Shown: piece by piece, positions 42,674 through 52,057 of the stretch
Layout of the letters: each line of letters opens with the position of its first letter
Numbering within the stretch: position 1 is the stretch's first letter
Origin: Acinetobacter sichuanensis
GTDB lineage: Bacteria > Pseudomonadota > Gammaproteobacteria > Pseudomonadales > Moraxellaceae
NCBI RefSeq assembly: GCF_003024515.2
Contig: NZ_PYIX02000019.1
Span: 1-64,000 of the forward strand
Reading direction: 5' to 3'
Length of the DNA stretch: 64,000 bases
Made by a program: the position numbers and the translations under genes
The notes under the pieces: generated by a model
What the model was told of the DNA's origin: nothing
Database searches by the model: none
What the model saw: the letters and a program-made list of their open reading frames with translations, nothing else

Positions 42674-44318
42674 ATTACTCTTGCTGACAGTGTTGATTGC
42701 CTCTAGTGGACATGCACAAGCAGCCACTGCCCAAAGTTTGAACTGGACAGCGATTGGTATGTTTGCCACCGTGGTTTTGATGACCTTGATCATCACTTGG
42801 CGGGCAGCGCGAAAAACCCATTCCAAAGAAGATTTTTACACCGCGGGTGGTTCAATTTCAGCCCGACAAAATGGTTTGGCAATTGCGGGTGACTATATGT
42901 CTGCATCCACTTTATTGGGTGCATCAAGCATGGTGTTTTTTAAAGGCTATGATGGCTTTATTTATGTCACTGGTTTTTTTGTCTGTTGGCCGATTTTAAC
43001 CTTTCTAATGGCGGAACGCTTACGCAACTTGGGTAAATACACCTTTGCAGATATCGTGTCTTATCGCTTGGATCCGGATAAAACCCGAATTTTAGCCACC
43101 TGTGGTTCATTGATCGTTGTGTGTTGTTATTTGCTGCTGCAAATGGTAGGTGCAGGACAGCTGATTAAACTGCTATTTGGCATAGATTATACCGTTGCTG
43201 TGGTTTTGGTCGGTTGTCTGATGTTGGTTTATGTCATGTTTGGTGGCATGTTGGCAACGACATGGATTCAGATTGTCAAAGCGATTTTATTATTATTCGG
43301 TGGCACAGTACTGGCATTTTTATGTCTTAAATATTTTGGTTTTAGCCTCGACAATTTAGCTGCTGCCGCGGTTCAAAATCACCAATTGGGACAAAAAGTA
43401 TTTGAACCCGGTTCAATGTTGTCCAATCCAATCAATGCATTATCCACATCATTAGGCTTAATTTTTGGTTTGGCAGGTTTACCACATATTTTAATGCGCT
43501 TCTTTACCGTATCCAATGCACAAGATGCACGTAAATCGGTGTTTTATGCCTCAGGTTATATCGGTTATTTCTTTATTTTAGTTTGTTTATTAGGGTATGC
43601 CGCAATCTCGATTATCGGTACCAATCCGAGTTTTTATGTCGATGGCAAACTTGGTGGCGAGTTAATTGGTGGCTCCAATATGGTTGCGATTCATTTGGCA
43701 GGTGCATTGGGTGGTAACTTATTATTGGGCTTTCTTTCAGCAGTCGCATTTGCCACGATTCTTGCCGTGGTCGCAGGACTGACACTGGCAGGAGCATCTG
43801 CGATTTCACATGATCTGTTCCAAAAAGTCATCAAAAAAGGCAAAGCCACAGAAAAACAGGAAATGAATATTTCAAGAATAGCGGTGGTTGCACTCGGAAT
43901 TATTGCGATTGCTTGCGGAATTTTATTTGAAAAAATGAATATTACATTCCTGATGGGGCTGACTTTTGGCATCGCAGCATCGGCAAATTTCCCTGTGCTG
44001 TTTTTAGCCATGTACTGGAAAGATCTCACCACTAAAGGTGCGTTATGGGGCGGTTTCACGGGCATTATTTCAGCCATTGTTTTGGTGATCTTGTCACCAA
44101 CCGTTTGGGTCGGTGTCATGGGTTATGCACAGGCGATTTTCCCTTATGACAATCCCGCACTGTTTTCTATGCCTTTGGCTTTTATTGTCAGTTGTGCGGT
44201 TTCTTTAATGGATCACAGTGAACGTGCTGCATTGGATCGAGCAGGTTTTGAGCAACAAGTGGTGCGTTCTGAATTGGGTGCAAAACAGGCAGATTTGGAA
44301 AAAGCACCTGTACATTAA
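42666..44318 (+). CDS. ActP-like sodium:organic acid symporter (SSS family)
   Basis: A 550-residue sodium:solute symporter with a signal-like first helix, as in ActP, and 13 further membrane segments. DFYTAGGSISARQNGLAIAGDYMSASTLLG (about 56-85) is the sodium/substrate signature region of the acetate permease branch. GLPHILMRFFTVSNAQDARKS is also conserved. Located after the ligase under sigma-54 control, it probably imports the short-chain keto or hydroxy acid (levulinate-like) consumed by the pathway rather than only acetate. Confidence 0.88.
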   Translation: MNKLLLLTVLIASSGHAQAATAQSLNWTAIGMFATVVLMTLIITWRAARKTHSKEDFYTAGGSISARQNGLAIAGDYMSASTLLGASSMVFFKGYDGFIYVTGFFVCWPILTFLMAERLRNLGKYTFADIVSYRLDPDKTRILATCGSLIVVCCYLLLQMVGAGQLIKLLFGIDYTVAVVLVGCLMLVYVMFGGMLATTWIQIVKAILLLFGGTVLAFLCLKYFGFSLDNLAAAAVQNHQLGQKVFEPGSMLSNPINALSTSLGLIFGLAGLPHILMRFFTVSNAQDARKSVFYASGYIGYFFILVCLLGYAAISIIGTNPSFYVDGKLGGELIGGSNMVAIHLAGALGGNLLLGFLSAVAFATILAVVAGLTLAGASAISHDLFQKVIKKGKATEKQEMNISRIAVVALGIIAIACGILFEKMNITFLMGLTFGIAASANFPVLFLAMYWKDLTTKGALWGGFTGIISAIVLVILSPTVWVGVMGYAQAIFPYDNPALFSMPLAFIVSCAVSLMDHSERAALDRAGFEQQVVRSELGAKQADLEKAPVH

Positions 44319-44630
44319 ATCAAGTGTCGTGGTGGTGATGCCTTGGTCAGTAAAAGTATTTGAATTGAACAATGAAAAGGATCTCTTGTTAAACTCAGGA
44401 AATGATCATGAGTTGATCGGAAAATTCAGATTGAAAGTACCTTCGTACCCTATATAGCTCGGTGAGAAGGTTTGGGAGATAGAATTTTCATATAAATCCT
44501 CTCCCTCTTGCGCGTAACTACGCTCATCCCTTTAAAAAGGAGAGGGAACTATCTTTGTGAATTGCTTATTGATCATAAATTAATTTCTGCAAGAGGTTGA
44601 ATATTTAAGTTTTAATCGTAAGGAAGAAGT
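44319..44630. other. Intergenic region with a degenerate G/C-rich hairpin repeat
   Basis: 312 bases with no supported gene. At about 44498-44547, CCTCTCCCTC and GGAGAGGG flank a 25-30-base spacer with AAAAAGG. This resembles a short dispersed intergenic repeat of the kind seen between Acinetobacter genes. No second copy is present in the window, so this is tentative. It may also serve as the terminator of the transporter operon. Confidence 0.4.
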
Positions 44631-45383
44631 ATGTTAAGTCTTAAGGATAGCGTTGCTGTTATTACTGGTGCAGGTTCAGGTTTTGGAGAAGCCATTGCCA
44701 AGCGTTTTGCCTTGGAAGGGGCGCAGGTGGCAATATTGGATTTGAATGTGCAGGCAGCACAGCGAGTAGCGACAGAAATTGGTCAACAGGCAATCGCCGT
44801 TCAGGTTGATGTCGGTGATTTTGAAGCTGTACAGCAGGCGGTTGCACAGGTTCGTGAACAATTCGGGACAGTTGATATTTTGGTTAATAATGCAGGGGTG
44901 ACCCATAAAAATATGCCAATGCTTGATGTCGATGAAGCCTCTTTTGATCAAGTGTTTCGGGTCAATGTAAAGTCGATTTTTAACTTTTCCCATGCCGTTA
45001 TTCCCTTGATGCAGGCACAGAAAAGTGGCGTGATTTTAAATATTGGTTCAGTGGCAGGTATTCGCCCACGTCCTGGACTGATGTGGTACAACGGCTCTAA
45101 AGGCGCAGTCAATATGTTGTCTAAGTCGATGGCGGTTGAACTTGCACCGTGGAATATTCGGGTCAATGCCATTTGCCCAACTTTGGGTGCGACGGGTATT
45201 TTGGAATCTGCAATGGGCGTACCTGACACCCCTGAAAATCGAGTCAAATTTATTGCCACCATCCCCATGGGACGTTTTGTGGAAACTGAAGATGTTGCCA
45301 ATGCCGCACTGTATTTATGTTCTGAGCAGGCGTCATTTATTACAGGGGTGGAATTTCCAGTCGATGGCGGTAGAACGGTTTAG
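44631..45383 (+). CDS. Short-chain dehydrogenase/reductase, substrate unknown
   Basis: A 250-residue classical SDR: TGAGSGFGEAIA (12-23), DLN after beta2 suggesting NAD preference, NNAGV near 88, NIGSVAG (about 139) and YNGSKGA (Tyr and Lys near 154 and 158). It is monocistronic with its own AAGGAAG and terminator, lying between the lva genes and the GntR regulator. It could oxidise a hydroxyacyl-CoA or a diol from either side; nothing in the sequence settles this. Confidence 0.85.
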   Translation: MLSLKDSVAVITGAGSGFGEAIAKRFALEGAQVAILDLNVQAAQRVATEIGQQAIAVQVDVGDFEAVQQAVAQVREQFGTVDILVNNAGVTHKNMPMLDVDEASFDQVFRVNVKSIFNFSHAVIPLMQAQKSGVILNIGSVAGIRPRPGLMWYNGSKGAVNMLSKSMAVELAPWNIRVNAICPTLGATGILESAMGVPDTPENRVKFIATIPMGRFVETEDVANAALYLCSEQASFITGVEFPVDGGRTV

Positions 45384-45416
45384 TTGATAAAATTTATATA
45401 TTTTAGTTGATCATTA

Positions 45417-45446
45417 AAAAGCCTTGATTCAAATATTGAGGCTTTT
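45417..45446 (+). terminator. Rho-independent terminator after the SDR gene
   Basis: AAAAGCCT (45417-45424) pairs with AGGCTTTT (45439-45446) around a 14-base loop; the stem ends in the T-run. Confidence 0.75.
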
Positions 45447-45515
45447 ACATGGTTTCAACTCAATTTTTTAATTTAAATTCAATTTTAAAGCATAAAAATA
45501 TATGAATAATTTGTA

Positions 45516-46184
45516 CTAATTTTTCATCGCATTGAGGATAATTTCTGTTGTAAGCAAAATATGATTTTTAATAATTGATTTTGCTAATGCAGTGTCTTTA
45601 TGAATCACAGCATTCATTAACTGTTCATGTTCTTCTGCTAAGTTTCTGCTTTTATCATCATAATGTGTTGATAAACGTCTGTAGCGTTCACTTTGTGCAT
45701 AGAGAAATTCACGTACTTTGAGTAACCATGTATTGGGGCAGGCTGAAACAAGCAATAAATGAAATTGATGATGAATGTGTTCCCAGTCAGGGCTTGTGAT
45801 TTTATTATTTTCTGTCATACGTTCAGGTGTTCTTTTCAGTTTATGAAAAGTGGCTAAAATATTTGATTCCCAATCTAAGTCTCCATGTTGAATGGAATAT
45901 TCTAAACAAATTGATTCAATTTCAATTCGAGCAATCGCTAAATGTTCCAAATCTTCAATCGAAATAGGTGTGACTTTAAACCCTTTTTGTGCTTCAGACT
46001 GTACTAACCCTTCAGCAGTCAGGCGTGATAATGCCTCACGAACTGCACCTAAACTGACTTCATGTTTTTTACATAGGTCATTAATTTTTATTTTAATTCC
46101 AGGTGCAAGCATGCCTGAAATAATTTCTTCACGAATACTGAGATAAACATTTTCAGTTTGACTAAGATTTTTTTCAGAGGTCAT
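45516..46184 (-). CDS. GntR-family (FadR/FCD type) regulator
   Basis: A 222-residue repressor. The N-terminal winged HTH (VYLSIREEIISGMLAPGIKIK, then CKKHEVSLGAVREALSRL, about 12-65) precedes an all-helical FCD effector domain (about 80-215) with metal-site histidines (HHQFHLLLV region). It is divergent from the FAH/extradiol/hydroxylase genes across 134 bp of extremely AT-rich DNA, so it probably represses them until a pathway intermediate binds. Confidence 0.87.
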   Translation of the reverse strand: MTSEKNLSQTENVYLSIREEIISGMLAPGIKIKINDLCKKHEVSLGAVREALSRLTAEGLVQSEAQKGFKVTPISIEDLEHLAIARIEIESICLEYSIQHGDLDWESNILATFHKLKRTPERMTENNKITSPDWEHIHHQFHLLLVSACPNTWLLKVREFLYAQSERYRRLSTHYDDKSRNLAEEHEQLMNAVIHKDTALAKSIIKNHILLTTEIILNAMKN

Positions 46185-46318
46185 ACATTTTGCAAAATTT
46201 TTAAAACTTAGAAATCACTATAACAAATATTTTTTAAAAATAAAAATATATTTTTTTATTGACAATATATTTTTTAAGTTTATATATATATTACACACAA
46301 CACATAATGGATTTTAAA

Positions 46319-47173
46319 ATGCGCTTTTTAAGCTTTTCAAAAAATGGAATTCACGGTATCGCAGTGCGTGATGAAAAGGGGATTAAGGGATTATTAGAAA
46401 ATGCAGCAAATTACCCAGGTGATTTATTAACCCTAATTCAAAAAGGTGCAGAGGCATTAGAGCAAGCGTTTCAAGTATTAAACGCTGCTGATTATTTGAT
46501 AGAAAGTGAATTAGAAATTTTATCACCGATTGCACAGCCACCCAAAATCATCTGTGTCGGTTTAAATTATGCAGACCATACCAGTGAGTCGCCGTATGAA
46601 CAGCCTGATTATCCAACGCTTTTCCCACGTTTTGCATCGAGTTTAATTGGTCATCAACAGAATATATTAAAGCCTCAATGTTCTGATCAATTGGATTTTG
46701 AAGGTGAGTTAGCGGTTATTATTGGTAAAACAGGCAAACATATTCAGAAGGATCAAGCGCTGGATTATGTCATGGGCTATTCAGTGTTCAATGACGGTTC
46801 GATTCGTGATTATCAATTCAAATCGCCGCAATGGACCGTAGGTAAAAACTTTGATGCCACAGGTGCATTTGGTCCAGATCTTGTGACTGCTGATGAAATT
46901 CCAGCAGGTGCAAAAGGTCTATTACTCACCACACGTTTAAATGGCGAAGTCGTTCAACAAGCCAATACAGACGATATGATTTTTGATATTGAAACTTTAA
47001 TCAGCACAATTTCAGAAGCGATTACTCTAGAAGCGGGTGATGTGATCGTTACAGGAACACCAGCAGGCATTGGTTTTGCACGTAAACCGCAGTTATTTAT
47101 GAAACATGGTGATGTGTGCGAAGTAGAAATTGAAAAAGTCGGTTTGTTGTCAAATCCGATCGTGAATGAATAA
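46319..47173 (+). CDS. FAH-family hydrolase/isomerase of a meta-cleavage pathway
   Basis: A 284-residue fumarylacetoacetate-hydrolase-domain protein. ICVGLNYADHTSES (about 76-89), DFEGELAVIIGK with the two metal-binding Glu (about 123-134), YSVFNDGSIRDYQ and GDVIVTGTPAGIGFARKP are family motifs. It should act on a ring-opened keto acid (hydrolysis, decarboxylation or tautomerisation). ATG 46319 gives the usual family start (MRFLSFS); ATG 46307 is also possible. It is the first gene of the module with an extradiol dioxygenase and a flavin hydroxylase. Confidence 0.85.
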   Translation: MRFLSFSKNGIHGIAVRDEKGIKGLLENAANYPGDLLTLIQKGAEALEQAFQVLNAADYLIESELEILSPIAQPPKIICVGLNYADHTSESPYEQPDYPTLFPRFASSLIGHQQNILKPQCSDQLDFEGELAVIIGKTGKHIQKDQALDYVMGYSVFNDGSIRDYQFKSPQWTVGKNFDATGAFGPDLVTADEIPAGAKGLLLTTRLNGEVVQQANTDDMIFDIETLISTISEAITLEAGDVIVTGTPAGIGFARKPQLFMKHGDVCEVEIEKVGLLSNPIVNE

Positions 47174-47264
47174 ACCTGATCGTTAAAAGGAATAAGCATC
47201 AAGGACGATACGGCAAATTATTTGAATTAAGACTTAAACATGTTTAATAAATGGAGATGTAAAC

Positions 47265-48203
47265 ATGGCTTTAGGACAAATGCTTTCAGGACGAAAGCTC
47301 GGTGTACATTCAATAGATCATTATGAATTGGATGTCCCTTGTTTAAAGACAGCGAAAAAATTCTACACAGATTTTGGTTTGGATGTTGAGGAAGCGCATG
47401 AGTATCTTGCATTAAGAACTTTTAGTTCTCAGCATGTATGGTCATATTTATATCCCTCAGATAAAAAGCGACTGCGCAAAATTGTTTTTGGTGCTTATGC
47501 CGAAGATTTACAAGCACTCAATGCGCGTGTTGAACAAAGCGGACAGATGACGACTTTGTTTCAGAATGCCTTCGGGAAGGATGGCTTTAAATTTATCGAT
47601 CCAGATGGTGTCAATGTTGAAGTCATTGTGAGTCAAAAAGTTACACCTAATGAAAAGGATATAGATGCAAAACAAACGCAAGTATCTGGTCAACGGGGTG
47701 CAGCTTTTCGTCGCAATGCTGCCAAAGTTCAGCCTACACGCTTGTCACATATTTTGCTTTTTACTTCGGATATTGAGCGTTCAATTCAGTTTTATGAAAC
47801 AGCGCTAGGTTTAAAACTTTCTGATTATTCAAAAGATGCGGTTGCATTTTTACATGCAGTACATGGGGCAGATCATCATACGATTGCATTCGCACAATCT
47901 TCTGCGAAAGGCTTTCATCACTGTAGTTGGGATGTTGTATCGGTTGAAGAGGTCGGTCTTGGCGCTAAACAGATGACGGATCAAGGTTGGACGCAAGGCT
48001 GGGGACTAGGTCGACACGTTTTAGGTTCAAATTATTTTTACTATGTGCGTGACCCTTGGGGAAGTTATAGCGAATATTCCTATGATATTGACTTTATTCC
48101 TGCAGATTTAAATTGGCAAGCTGAAGTTCATCCTGCCGAAGACTCACTGTACTTATGGGGACCCGAAGTTCCAGATGAGTTTGTGACAAATTTTGAAGCT
48201 TAA
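47265..48203 (+). CDS. Extradiol ring-cleavage dioxygenase (two-domain VOC type), copy 1
   Basis: A 312-residue type I extradiol dioxygenase. The second, catalytic half has the iron ligands His162 (LSHILLF), His219 (GFHHCSW) and Glu270 (SYSEYSYD). The first half (14-125) is a degenerate VOC domain, as in BphC-type enzymes. It should open a catechol made by the adjacent flavin hydroxylase, and the FAH protein would process the product. Confidence 0.85.
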   Translation: MALGQMLSGRKLGVHSIDHYELDVPCLKTAKKFYTDFGLDVEEAHEYLALRTFSSQHVWSYLYPSDKKRLRKIVFGAYAEDLQALNARVEQSGQMTTLFQNAFGKDGFKFIDPDGVNVEVIVSQKVTPNEKDIDAKQTQVSGQRGAAFRRNAAKVQPTRLSHILLFTSDIERSIQFYETALGLKLSDYSKDAVAFLHAVHGADHHTIAFAQSSAKGFHHCSWDVVSVEEVGLGAKQMTDQGWTQGWGLGRHVLGSNYFYYVRDPWGSYSEYSYDIDFIPADLNWQAEVHPAEDSLYLWGPEVPDEFVTNFEA

Positions 48204-48248
48204 CTGAATCAGACATCAGTTAAAAATAAGTGAAAATGGAAATTTACG

Positions 48249-50003
48249 ATGCAAAATACAAAAACGATTGAAGTCCCTGTATTGATTGTTGGTGGTGGTC
48301 CAGCAGGTTTAGCCACTTCACTACTCTTGTCTAAGTATGGTATTCGAAATTTATTGATCAACAAATATCGTTGGACAGCAAATAGCCCACGTGCACATAT
48401 TACCAACCAACGAACCATGGAAGTCTTCCGTGATGCACAAATCGAGGAAGAAGTAGAAAAACTCGCAGTGCCGCAAGCTTTTATGGAAAATAACGTTTGG
48501 GCAACCAGTTTTGCAGGCGATGAAATTGCACGTCTACAAGCTTGGGGAACAGCAGTTGATCGTAAATCTGAATATGAGCAATCGAGTCCATCCTCTATGT
48601 GTAATATTGCACAACATGTGATGGAGCCAATCATTGCTAATGAAGCTTTACGTGCAGGCTCTGATATGCGTTTTAATCATGAGTTTTTAGATTTTACCCA
48701 AGATGATGAGGGTGTAACTGCACGTATTCAGGATCGTATTACGAACGAAATCTATTTAGTTCGAGCACAGTATATGATTGGTGCGGATGGCGCACGTAGT
48801 AAAGTGGTTGAGCAGCTTCAGTTACCTTTAAAAGGTCAACATGGTTTAGGCTGTGCGGTTAATGTTTGGCTTAAAGCTGATCTTCGTAAATACTGTGAAC
48901 ATCGTCCTGGTGTGCTGTATTGGATTGTGCAACCTGGCAGTGATTATTGGGTGGGAAGTGGTACATTTATTTGTGTGAAACCATGGGATGAGTGGGTCAT
49001 GTTGTATATGTATGATCCTGCACAAGGTGAGCCTGATTTAAGCGAAGAAGCAGTGATCAAGCGTGCGCATCAAGTAATTGGGGATGACAGTGTACCAATT
49101 GAAATTTTATCGACCAGTAAATGGCAGATCAATCATATTGTGGCTGAAAAATATGGGCATAAACGTGTGTTCTGTATGGGAGATGCGGTACATCGCCATC
49201 CACCAGCCAATGGTCTAGGTACCAATACATCTATTCAGGATGCCTTTAACTTGGCATGGAAACTTGCTTTGGTATTAAAAGGACATGCAGGTACAGGACT
49301 TTTAGAAAGCTATACTCAAGAACGTCAACCTGTAGGACAGCAGATTGTAGACCGTGCCATGCGTAGTGTGGAAAATATGCTACCGATTGCCAACGCATTA
49401 GGGTTCAAACCTGGACAAAGCTTAGAAGATGGTCAGGCAGCTTTAGATTTAATCTTTGGTGAAGCGGGAAATAGTCAACAAAAACGTGCTGAATTGCATC
49501 AAGCGATTCAATTGCAAAATTACCAATTTAATTGTAATGGTGTTCAAATCGGACAGCGTTATCAAAGTTGTGCTGTGATTGCGGATCAACGCCCTGAACC
49601 GAAATACCTTCAAGATGCTGAATTGTATTATCAAGCAACGACTTGGGCGGGTGCACGTTTACCACATGCTTGGTTACATGATCGTCGAGGCAGACAATTT
49701 TCAACGCTCGATTTGTGTGGTAAAGGGCAATTTACCCTGCTTACAGGGCATGGTGGTGATGCTTGGAAAGCCGCAGTTGCAGAGATCTCAAAAGAAATAT
49801 CATGCCCGATCAAAGTAGTGAAAATTGGTTTAGGAATGGATTATTTCGACACTTTTGGTGATTGGGAAGCACTTCGAGATATTGAAGAGCAAGGTTGTGT
49901 CTTGGTACGTCCAGACCATCACATTGCTTGGCGTATGCAAACCTTACCACAAGCACCAGTTGCTGAACTTAAAACAGCTTTAAAAAATATATTATCCATT
50001 TAA
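48249..50003 (+). CDS. TfdB-like FAD-dependent phenol hydroxylase
   Basis: A 584-residue class A flavoprotein. The FAD fold is at 9-35 (VLIVGGGPAGLATSLLLSKYG), the DG motif is IGADGARSKVVEQL (about 176-189), and the GD motif is CMGDAVHRHPPANGLGTN (about 311-328). The C-terminal domain is thioredoxin-like. Overall it looks like 2,4-dichlorophenol 6-monooxygenase and related phenol ortho-hydroxylases. It follows the extradiol dioxygenase by 45 bp, so hydroxylation to a catechol is the natural first cytoplasmic step. The substrate is unknown; flavonoid A-ring hydroxylases have similar neighbours, so larger phenolics are possible. Confidence 0.85.
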   Translation: MQNTKTIEVPVLIVGGGPAGLATSLLLSKYGIRNLLINKYRWTANSPRAHITNQRTMEVFRDAQIEEEVEKLAVPQAFMENNVWATSFAGDEIARLQAWGTAVDRKSEYEQSSPSSMCNIAQHVMEPIIANEALRAGSDMRFNHEFLDFTQDDEGVTARIQDRITNEIYLVRAQYMIGADGARSKVVEQLQLPLKGQHGLGCAVNVWLKADLRKYCEHRPGVLYWIVQPGSDYWVGSGTFICVKPWDEWVMLYMYDPAQGEPDLSEEAVIKRAHQVIGDDSVPIEILSTSKWQINHIVAEKYGHKRVFCMGDAVHRHPPANGLGTNTSIQDAFNLAWKLALVLKGHAGTGLLESYTQERQPVGQQIVDRAMRSVENMLPIANALGFKPGQSLEDGQAALDLIFGEAGNSQQKRAELHQAIQLQNYQFNCNGVQIGQRYQSCAVIADQRPEPKYLQDAELYYQATTWAGARLPHAWLHDRRGRQFSTLDLCGKGQFTLLTGHGGDAWKAAVAEISKEISCPIKVVKIGLGMDYFDTFGDWEALRDIEEQGCVLVRPDHHIAWRMQTLPQAPVAELKTALKNILSI

Positions 50004-50085
50004 TTTAAAACCCACTTCATTTAATTCACTTCTGATTGAGTGAAGGGTGAGCTTTGTACTTTATTTTTGTACAAGCATGTTTTTC

Positions 50086-50127
50086 GGCTCAACTTTGATT
50101 TGTTTTGGATGAGGTTGAAGTTGAGCC
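50086..50127 (+). terminator. Hairpin after the phenol hydroxylase gene
   Basis: GGCTCAACTT (50086-50095) pairs with AAGTTGAGCC (50118-50127). The loop is 22 bases and there is no strong T-run, so it may be a Rho-independent-like terminator or an RNA stabiliser. Confidence 0.4.
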
Positions 50128-50200
50128 ATTCAATTGTATCAATGCTGCACAGCATGATTTAAATCGCAAAACAACAATGATCGTAAAAAAGGAATATTTT

Positions 50201-51910
50201 ATGATGAATAGATTCATGTGGGCTATGATTCCCTTAGCACTCGCAAACATAACATCTGCCGCACCTCAGACTCAGAAACAACCCAATATTTTATTGATCG
50301 TTGCGGATGATCTAGGTTACTCAGACATTGAACCTTTTGGTGGGGAAATCCCAACACCTAACTTAAAAAAATTGGCACAAAATGGAACCACACTCACCGA
50401 TTTTCATGCAGGTCCAACTTGCTCAGTCACACGTTCGATGTTATTAACGGGCAATGATCATCACCAAGCTGGTTTGGGGACGATGGCAGAGTATTTACAG
50501 CCAGAGCAAATTGGTAAAGCAGGTTATGAAGGAAAATTAAATCGCCGTGTCATGACTTTGCCAGAAGTATTAAAAAATAATGGTTATAAAACCTATATGA
50601 CAGGTAAATGGCATTTAGGTGGGGGTGAGGATAGTCTGCCTAATGCACGCGGTTTTGATAAATCATTTATCTTGGTGCCAGGCGGTGCAGACCATTTTAA
50701 ACAAATCGCATTATTTCCAAATTATCCTGCTAAATATAAAGAGGATGGCAAAGATGCGTCATTACCTGATAACTTCTATTCAACCGATTTTTATACCGAT
50801 AAATTATTGAGTTATCTAAAAGATGACCGTAAAAAAGGTGAGCCATTTTTTGCTTATGTGGCATATACCAGTCCGCATTGGCCACTCCAAGCACCTGATG
50901 CATATTTAAAAAAATATCAAGGAAAATATGAAGATGGCTATGATGTGGTACGTCAACAACGCTTAAAGAAACAAATTGAATTGGGCATTGTTCCTGCTAA
51001 CACGAAAATTAATAATCCTTTTAAAGATAAATTCCCAGCATGGGATAAACTCACCCCTTGGCAAAAAGCAGACCAAGCCAAAACCATGCAAGTTTATGCC
51101 GCGATGATTGATAATCTAGATCATAATATTGGTCGAATTTTTAAGCATTTAGAAGAAAATGGTGAGCTAGACAATACCATTGTATTGTTTATTTCAGACA
51201 ATGGTGCAGAGTCTTCAACACCAGAATCCTTAGGTACGACAGCACACAAAAATGGTATCCGTAAATGGGTAGATGAGACATTTGATAATAGTCTTGAAAA
51301 TATGGGGAAAGATAATTCGTATGTAGCGCTTGGACCACAGTGGGCGCAAGTTTCTTCTACACCTTATCCTTATTTTAAGAGTTATTTAGCAAATGGAGGG
51401 ATTCGTGTTCCTGCGATTATTCAATATCCAAACCAAAAGAAAAAAGCCAACCTTAATCATGATTTAGCACATGTGATTGATTTTGTACCGACGATGTTAG
51501 ATCTGGCAAATATTCAACGTCCTAAAACCAATCAAGGTGAAACATTATTAGCAATGGAAGGTCGTTCAATTTTACCAACTTTGCAAGGTAAAAAGCAGCC
51601 TGAACGTGGAATCGGTTGGGAGTTCAATACTCGCCGTGCTTATTATCAAGGGGATTGGGCTGTTCAAATGCAAGCACCACCGTATGGTACAGGGCAATGG
51701 GAACTCTATAACCGAAAAAATGATCCAAGTTTTCTACATAACTTGGCATTAAGCAATACAAAACAAACCGAGAAAATGGCGAAAGCATGGGATCAATATG
51801 CCAAACATGTTGGTGTGGTGTATGCACCTGTGCGCTATAAATATGGTCAAATGAATTGTTTTTATGACACCTGTGTTCAGCCCGAATTTTTAAAAAATCA
51901 GACCGATTAA
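50201..51910 (+). CDS. Exported arylsulfatase (formylglycine type, variant active-site motif)
   Basis: A 569-residue sulfatase. A signal peptide (about 1-21, ending ITSA) targets it to the periplasm. PNILLIVADDLGYSDIEPFGG (28-48) supplies the calcium-binding aspartates 36 and 37. The nucleophile is Cys74 in GPTCSVTRSMLLTG, followed by TGKWHLGG and ISDNGAESS. The core motif is C-x-V-x-R instead of the usual C-x-P/A-x-R. ATG 50201 has AAGGAA upstream. An FGE lipoprotein at 12.5-13.4 kb could activate it. It would free phenols from aryl sulfates for the adjacent hydroxylase. Confidence 0.85.
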   Translation: MMNRFMWAMIPLALANITSAAPQTQKQPNILLIVADDLGYSDIEPFGGEIPTPNLKKLAQNGTTLTDFHAGPTCSVTRSMLLTGNDHHQAGLGTMAEYLQPEQIGKAGYEGKLNRRVMTLPEVLKNNGYKTYMTGKWHLGGGEDSLPNARGFDKSFILVPGGADHFKQIALFPNYPAKYKEDGKDASLPDNFYSTDFYTDKLLSYLKDDRKKGEPFFAYVAYTSPHWPLQAPDAYLKKYQGKYEDGYDVVRQQRLKKQIELGIVPANTKINNPFKDKFPAWDKLTPWQKADQAKTMQVYAAMIDNLDHNIGRIFKHLEENGELDNTIVLFISDNGAESSTPESLGTTAHKNGIRKWVDETFDNSLENMGKDNSYVALGPQWAQVSSTPYPYFKSYLANGGIRVPAIIQYPNQKKKANLNHDLAHVIDFVPTMLDLANIQRPKTNQGETLLAMEGRSILPTLQGKKQPERGIGWEFNTRRAYYQGDWAVQMQAPPYGTGQWELYNRKNDPSFLHNLALSNTKQTEKMAKAWDQYAKHVGVVYAPVRYKYGQMNCFYDTCVQPEFLKNQTD

Positions 51911-51920
51911 TCCTTTGAAT

Positions 51921-51948
51921 ACGATGTGGTTTTGATAAGCCACATCGT
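51921..51948 (+). terminator. Hairpin after the arylsulfatase gene
   Basis: ACGATGTGG (51921-51929) pairs with CCACATCGT (51940-51948) around a 10-base loop. No T-run follows; a terminator or processing hairpin. Confidence 0.5.
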
Positions 51949-52057
51949 AGATCTACATGATTATTTACAAGCTCATGCACCATGGAATCGTGCAATGAGC
52001 ATACATCATGCTGACTTTAGCGTGGTTAAAACAAAAATATATTAAAGGAATAAATAG

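Noticed and set aside
43691..44119. 142-codon minus-strand ORF opposite the ActP-like gene
   Set aside because: Antisense to conserved membrane helices; composition is a mirror of the sense codons.
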